A DNA stretch of 64,000 nt from Haloquadratum walsbyi J07HQW1 (GTDB lineage: Archaea > Halobacteriota > Halobacteria > Halobacteriales > Haloferacaceae): assembly GCA_000415965.1 (NCBI GenBank), contig KE356560.1, positions 1,180,103 to 1,244,102 on the forward strand, in the 5' to 3' direction. The notes beneath the pieces were generated by a model. It worked only from the letters and a program-made list of their open reading frames with translations, had not been told where the DNA came from and made no database searches. The translations under genes were made by a program, and so were the position numbers. How positions within the stretch are numbered: position 1 is the stretch's first letter; every line of letters starts with the position of its first letter. This document shows positions 63,416 to 64,000 of this stretch, in pieces.

Positions 63416-63539
63416 CAGTCGGTGGTAATATGAGGACTGCTTCACTCTGAACCCACGCTCAGACTGATTTCACATAGAACGCCTGTGTATGTGTTCTGCT
63501 GCAACTTCGAATCACAAAAATCATCAACAACTGATAGGC
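63416..63539 (+). repeat. Dispersed ~120-bp hairpin repeat, copy L6, upstream of tnpB
   Basis: CAGTCGGTGGTAATATGAGG, CACTCTGAACCCACGCTC, AGACTGATTTCAC, then hairpin AGAACGC (63476-63482) / GTGTTCT (63491-63497), ending CATCAACAACTGATAGGC. It lies about 110 bp before the tnpB start and in the same direction, which suggests that this repeat is the left end of that element. Confidence 0.7.
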
Positions 63540-63650
63540 AAGCCCACCTCCTTGTAGTGGAAGGAAGTGTGTACGTTCCGCGAAATAACCCACCGAACAC
63601 AGCATCGCCGACTCCCTAGCGCTGTTCAGGACCACTACCAGAGAATAGCC

Positions 63651-64000
63651 ATGACCGTGACACACACGCCGTGGGAATACTCTGAGCGGTTTGTGTCCGT
63701 CTTGAGGTGTCTGACGACTGCAAGGTGCCTCCACGCCACCAACGACAGGCTCCAACACTGCGTGAACCAAACCGCAGACTGGGCGTAGCGGTCCCCCGAC
63801 GAGAGCTGCGTAATCACTAACCGCGAAGCCGAGGACGGTATCTACGACAACCCTCGTGAGGAAACAGACTCTCTGCGTGCGACCCTCGTCCAGAAGATTA
63901 TCAAAAGCGCCACAGACGACATCGGTAATTACGTTGACGGGCTTGCTGACGGTGAGAACACCAGCAAGCCCCACCGTGACACGTTCAGCATTGTTTACAA
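63651..64000 (+). pseudogene. tnpB (IS1341/IS605 OrfB) N-terminal part, in-frame TAG, cut by edge
   Basis: From the ATG at 63651 the frame reads MTVTHTPWEYSERFVSVLRC, LTTARCLHATNDRLQHCVNQ, TADWA, then a TAG at 63786-63788. The same frame goes on without a stop to the window end: NREAEDGIYDNPREETDSLR, ATLVQKIIKSATDDIGNYVD, GLADGENTSKPHRDTFSIVY. This matches the N-terminal half of haloarchaeal TnpB (the LVQKxxxxA and TSKPxxxxxSIVY segments). The single stop suggests recent inactivation. Left-end repeat L6 lies upstream; the right end is outside the window. Confidence 0.7.

Noticed and set aside
63459-63974. 171-codon open frame on the minus strand
   Set aside because: It is antisense to the tnpB frame, which has clear family features. 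The translated protein is rich in Cys, Val and Arg and low in acidic residues, unlike local proteins.
1-64000. tRNA, rRNA, SRP RNA and RNase P RNA
   Set aside because: I looked for the T-loop GTTCRA-type boxes with matching stems and for conserved cores of the larger RNAs in the intergenic tracts and found none that held.

Overview
The window looks like chromosome of a haloarchaeon, most probably Haloquadratum (H. walsbyi or a close relative). The proteins are rich in Asp, Glu and Thr, as expected for a salt-in cytoplasm. Family content is haloarchaeal: RdfA, an archaea-specific SMC-related protein, Bat-type HTH-10 regulators, Brp/Blh, a SAMP-like protein and Tat lipoproteins. The DNA is AT-rich for a haloarchaeon, coding density is low, and the long intergenic tracts are full of decayed IS200/IS605 (TnpB-type) termini and palindrome-associated elements, as described for Haloquadratum. 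The species call is inference from these features.

Layout. 1-5.6 kb: DsbA-like lipoprotein (cut by the edge), exosome-linked RNA-binding protein, thioredoxin-fold protein, Hsp20, a palindrome-bounded mobile relic, then an Lrp regulator overlapping a PLP aminotransferase. 6.0-10.8 kb: secreted CARDB-type protein with a MacB-like ABC ATPase/permease, and a PQQ-type sugar dehydrogenase lipoprotein. 10.8-13.7 kb: RdfA (cell shape) with an SMC-like zinc-hook protein. 13.7-16.35 kb: gene desert with a frameshifted tnpB tail and another palindromic element. 16.4-20.7 kb: SDR enzyme and two exported proteins. 20.7-24.9 kb: largely degenerate DNA with a methyltransferase pseudogene and one zinc-finger/membrane protein. 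24.9-27.1 kb: small haloarchaeal proteins and a CBS/zinc-ribbon protein. 27.1-34.5 kb: cobalamin block, cbiT-L-F-G-ferredoxin-cobB on the minus strand, divergent from the cobalt transporter cbiMNQO. 34.9-39.0 kb: SDR, MFS transporter, dihydrofolate reductase, MsrA flanked by direct repeats. 39.3-42.6 kb: proline operon proC-proB-proA. 42.9-46.9 kb: acetamidase/formamidase, SAMP-like protein, MATE exporter. 47.8-52.1 kb: DUF1998-type helicase plus YprB-like exonuclease, resembling bacterial MrfA/MrfB. 52.4-56.9 kb: small hypothetical protein, an HflX-like protein with its GTPase motifs erased, HtrA-type protease, and a GcvT/DmdA-like enzyme. 57.7-64 kb: two HTH-10 regulators, a class V aminotransferase, Brp/Blh carotene cleavage enzyme (retinal synthesis), and an interrupted tnpB running off the edge.

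The strongest candidates for new biology are the HflX-like pseudo-GTPase, the archaeal MrfAB-like pair, the SMC-like protein with non-canonical ATP-binding motifs beside rdfA, a ubiquitin-like protein extended beyond its diglycine, and a dispersed ~120-bp repeat with a hairpin that co-varies among six copies. I saw no rRNA, tRNA or CRISPR array.
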